Positions 13,833-15,970 of a stretch of 15,970 nucleotides of DNA are shown here, one piece after another (position 1 is the first letter of the stretch; each line of letters begins with the position of its first letter). The stretch spans positions 1 through 15,970 of the forward strand of contig DFFG01000074.1 of the NCBI GenBank assembly GCA_002368795.1. The letters run 5' to 3'. The position numbers were made by a program, and so were the translations under genes. Under the pieces are notes generated by a model. It saw only the letters and a program-made list of their open reading frames with translations. It did no database searches and was not told the origin of the DNA. Origin of the DNA: Eubacterium sp. UBA3782. GTDB taxonomy: Bacteria; Bacillota; Clostridia; Lachnospirales; Lachnospiraceae.

Positions 13833-14654
13833 TCAGCCCTCGGTCATCCGGACAATAAAGGGCGCCAGCCCGTCATGATCATTGTCCTGCTCAGTCACGG
13901 CATCGGCTGCTGCCTTGATCCGGTCGATCCCGTTGGCCATCGCTATGCCAAAGCCTGCCGCCTCCACCATGGAGATGTCATTCTCCTCGTCGCCGGCCGC
14001 AAAGGAATTCTCGATCGGCAGGCCCAGATAGTCACAGACCCTGCGGACAGCCGAGCCTTTGCCGGCCTCTTTAGAGAAAACCTCCAGATACCAGGGATTG
14101 GAATACAGGAACTGGTACCGGTCACTGAAGCGTTCGGAAAGAGCAGCCTTGACCCGGTCGGTCTTTGCATGGTCATCCAGATCGATAAACAGGACCTTGC
14201 AGGGATCCTCTGTAAGCGCGGATGCCAGATCTGCCGAGAAAAGCAGCGGCGTATGGATGTGACGCATGTAGAAGGTCAGCGCCGGATGCTCGCAGGGAAC
14301 GATGATGTGGGTATCGGAATAGGTCTGGCAGTAAACGTCATTGGCATCGCCGATCTCCTGCATGACACGCACGTCCTCGATGGCGATCCCCTTCTTAAAG
14401 ACATCCTTCTGGTCATCGCAGCTGTAGATATGCGCCCCCTGGTATCCGACCAGGAACATATGGGGATAGTCAAAGCCCAGCTCCTTCTTCACCGCCGCCG
14501 CACTTTCGATGGCACGCCCGGTGCAGATGACAAAGTAATTTCCCGCCGCCATAAACGCGTCAAGCGCCTGCTTTGTCGCCGGCGTGATCTTCTTTTCACT
14601 GTTCAAAAGCGAACCGTCCAGGTCCGCAAAAAAGATCTTCTTTCCACTCATCAT
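13833..14654 (-). CDS. Cof-type HAD-IIB hydrolase
   Basis: This 273-residue phosphatase belongs to the haloacid dehalogenase superfamily, type IIB cap (Cof/YidA-like). Such enzymes usually dephosphorylate sugar phosphates, FMN or PLP; the substrate is not predictable here. Motif I is FFADLDGSLL (Asp11, Asp13), motif II is CTGR (Thr45), motif III includes Lys199 in EAGKGSAV, and motif IV is GDEENDISM (Asp222, Asp226). I chose the start at 14654, not 14681, because AGAGGA (14668-14663) lies 8 nt before it; Met2 is adjacent. The stop of the upstream DUF3810 gene is only 4 nt away and the ribosome site lies inside that gene, so translation is coupled. Confidence 0.93.
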   Translation of the reverse strand: MMSGKKIFFADLDGSLLNSEKKITPATKQALDAFMAAGNYFVICTGRAIESAAAVKKELGFDYPHMFLVGYQGAHIYSCDDQKDVFKKGIAIEDVRVMQEIGDANDVYCQTYSDTHIIVPCEHPALTFYMRHIHTPLLFSADLASALTEDPCKVLFIDLDDHAKTDRVKAALSERFSDRYQFLYSNPWYLEVFSKEAGKGSAVRRVCDYLGLPIENSFAAGDEENDISMVEAAGFGIAMANGIDRIKAAADAVTEQDNDHDGLAPFIVRMTEG

Positions 14655-14658
14655 ACAT

Positions 14659-15831
14659 TCAGTCCTCTCTGTCCGTTTCATAGGTCACGATGAGGTCGAC
14701 CACCAGATCGTAGGAAGCCGTTCCCTCGGTCACGCCCATCTGCTTCAGATAGCTGTCATTGACCGCCTCTGTCGTTTCAGCCACTGTCCCCTCAAAGGAA
14801 TTCCAGTAAGCACGGTTGTATCTTATATCGGTGTTGGCCCGCTCGTCAATAGTCCGGGCGATCGCCTCCCATGCCGCATGGTCCCGGCGGTAAAGCTCAT
14901 TGCCGCAGTAGGTCCAGGCCAGCATGGCCCCGCTGTAGCGGATGTCCGGATCGTTCGAACAGGTGCTGGCAAGGTAGGCAGCAAAATTCGCCTCCTTCTC
15001 GTTCATCACGCCCTTCAGATGGGACAGCTCATGGGCCATGGTAAAGGGAATGTTAAACGCAGGCATGCCCCGGTTGTAGTTGGCCTCCAGCGTATATATG
15101 CTGTAGATCCCGGTAAACTGCATATAATCCAGTGCCCGGGAGAAAAATACCGGTTTAACCGGCGGATACCATCCGGAAAGATACGGCCAGCGCTCTCCTG
15201 CCTGCTGCATGGCACCGCGGATCCGACGGTTCAGTCCGGCATTCGGGATCATGCGGCCATTTCCATCCCGGCGGACTTTGCCTGCATAATGGTTAACCTC
15301 ATCTGCCGCCATGCGGCATACCTCCTCCAGCTCCTCATTTGTATACCCGCCGCTGCGAAAACCGTACCGGTCGGCAAAGGATGTACGGAAGAAATAGACG
15401 CCCTCATTGAGCATAAATAAAAAACTCATCACCGCTGCCGCACACAGAAGCGCTGCTGCCGTGCGCAGAAAAAAGCGGTGCATACCACCATCCCTTGTGC
15501 CGTATCCGAAAGAAAGCTGCACAAGGCGGATGAGCCAGAAGGCACCTGCCGGGATCAGTGCGCAGAGAAGAAGCTCTGCGATGGAAAACGGCAGAAGACC
15601 GGCGAGCCGCCCCTGTGTATTCACCATAACAGGATTCATGACACCCGCATAGGCATCCGCAAAGCCAGGCACATGGGCTGCCAGAAGATACAGAGCACCA
15701 GACGCCGCAAAGAGAACCGCGCAAAAAATAAGGACCGGCAGGATATATCGTTTTTTCCTGCTGCTCCTTTTTCTCTCTTCTCTCCCTGCCATATGCTCCA
15801 TCCTGCTTTCTTTCCAACGTCGCCGGATCAT
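14659..15831 (-). CDS. DUF3810 putative membrane zinc metalloprotease
   Basis: This protein has 390 residues from the ATG at 15831. A basic N-terminus (REERKRSSRKKR) is followed by three hydrophobic segments, at about residues 29-55, 75-105 and 122-146. A long C-terminal domain then carries FTMAHELSHLKGVMNEKEANFAAYL. HELSH (267-271) with the downstream EKEANF resembles a gluzincin HExxH plus third-ligand Glu, the pattern I associate with DUF3810 (PF12725). Family function is unproven. The start is uncertain: ATGs at 15831 and 15792 each follow AGGATGGAG, because a 38-bp tandem duplication copied the ribosome site. A GTG-initiated frame extends to 15966, but its extra residues look non-coding. 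The protein is translationally coupled to the downstream HAD gene. Confidence 0.85.
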   Translation of the reverse strand: MIRRRWKESRMEHMAGREERKRSSRKKRYILPVLIFCAVLFAASGALYLLAAHVPGFADAYAGVMNPVMVNTQGRLAGLLPFSIAELLLCALIPAGAFWLIRLVQLSFGYGTRDGGMHRFFLRTAAALLCAAAVMSFLFMLNEGVYFFRTSFADRYGFRSGGYTNEELEEVCRMAADEVNHYAGKVRRDGNGRMIPNAGLNRRIRGAMQQAGERWPYLSGWYPPVKPVFFSRALDYMQFTGIYSIYTLEANYNRGMPAFNIPFTMAHELSHLKGVMNEKEANFAAYLASTCSNDPDIRYSGAMLAWTYCGNELYRRDHAAWEAIARTIDERANTDIRYNRAYWNSFEGTVAETTEAVNDSYLKQMGVTEGTASYDLVVDLIVTYETDRED

Positions 15832-15870
15832 CGCTCCATCCTGCTTCCTTCCCAACGTCGCCGGATCATC
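15795..15870 (-). repeat. 38-bp tandem duplication at the DUF3810 start
   Basis: Two directly adjacent 38-bp copies, 15795-15832 and 15833-15870, differ at only two positions. Each carries an AGGATGGAGC ribosome-site region. Since 38 is not a multiple of three, the duplication shifts frame and is best explained as lying in the leader and start region. Confidence 0.93.
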
Positions 15871-15872
15871 TC

Positions 15873-15970
15873 TTATGGAACGTCCAAATGGTTCCCAGGC
15901 CGCGAAAAAACTGCTGCCCGGATGCGTTCCCCCATCTCGCAGCACATCGTGACATACTCCCACCACTTTC
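15873..15970 (-). CDS. Possible 3' end of an upstream gene (partial)
   Basis: A minus-strand frame entering from the right edge reads WWEYVTMCCEMGERIR... and ends PGNHLDVP at a TAA (15875-15873), just before the 38-bp duplication. Its third codon positions are more GC-rich than those of the alternative frames, which fits coding in this genome. Only about 31 residues are visible and I recognise no family. An overlapping frame ending HKR at 15866 is the competitor. Confidence 0.35.
   Translation of the reverse strand, partial: KWWEYVTMCCEMGERIRAAVFSRPGNHLDVP

Noticed and set aside
15832..15966. N-terminal extension of the DUF3810 protein to a GTG at 15966
   Set aside because: The extension reads through the out-of-frame tandem duplication, has coding-poor third positions, and lacks a ribosome site.

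Overview
The window looks like chromosomal DNA from a GC-rich Clostridia, most likely Lachnospiraceae-like (an inference from gene content, not a phylogenetic result). It combines strong AGGAG-type ribosome sites, TTGACA/TATAAT-like promoters, YARHG, DUF3786 and DUF3810 proteins, a cytoplasmic GH78 rhamnosidase and a Hanks-type kinase. I see no phage, transposon, CRISPR, tRNA or rRNA.

Region by region. (1) Positions 1-3900 hold a divergent zinc-ribbon locus. On the minus strand is a partial protein with three zinc ribbons and a long charged helix made of nine 45-bp repeats. On the plus strand a two-gene operon encodes a zinc-ribbon M48 membrane protease and a membrane-anchored YARHG protein. 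The 253-bp spacer holds a promoter in each direction, each overlapped by a perfect palindrome. (2) Positions 3919-5438 hold two separately promoted minus-strand genes: an AEC-family permease and a small FMN-binding split-barrel protein with a clear terminator between them. (3) Positions 5626-9560 hold L-rhamnose genes: GH78 alpha-L-rhamnosidase, then rhaD aldolase. Each has its own promoter, and the two promoters share an AATTGTGA element. (4) Positions 9567-12275 hold a DUF3786 protein followed by a protein kinase fused to Sel1 repeats. (5) Positions 12464-12859 hold one small plus-strand gene of unknown function with four cysteines. (6) Positions 12934-15970 hold a minus-strand run: a DUF3810 putative membrane metalloprotease, a Cof-type HAD phosphatase and endonuclease IV. 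The fragment of one more gene may lie at the right edge.

How they may work together. Rhamnosidase releases rhamnose from imported rhamnosides, and RhaD cleaves rhamnulose-1-phosphate to DHAP and lactaldehyde. The isomerase and kinase steps must be encoded elsewhere. The zinc-ribbon, M48 and YARHG genes look like an envelope quality-control or stress module, but that role is inferred. Several start codons were moved inward from the longest open frame because the ribosome site and known family lengths favour the internal start. Nothing here is convincingly a wholly new system. The best leads are the divergent palindromic control region, the rhamnose operator, the kinase-Sel1 fusion beside DUF3786, and the small cysteine protein.
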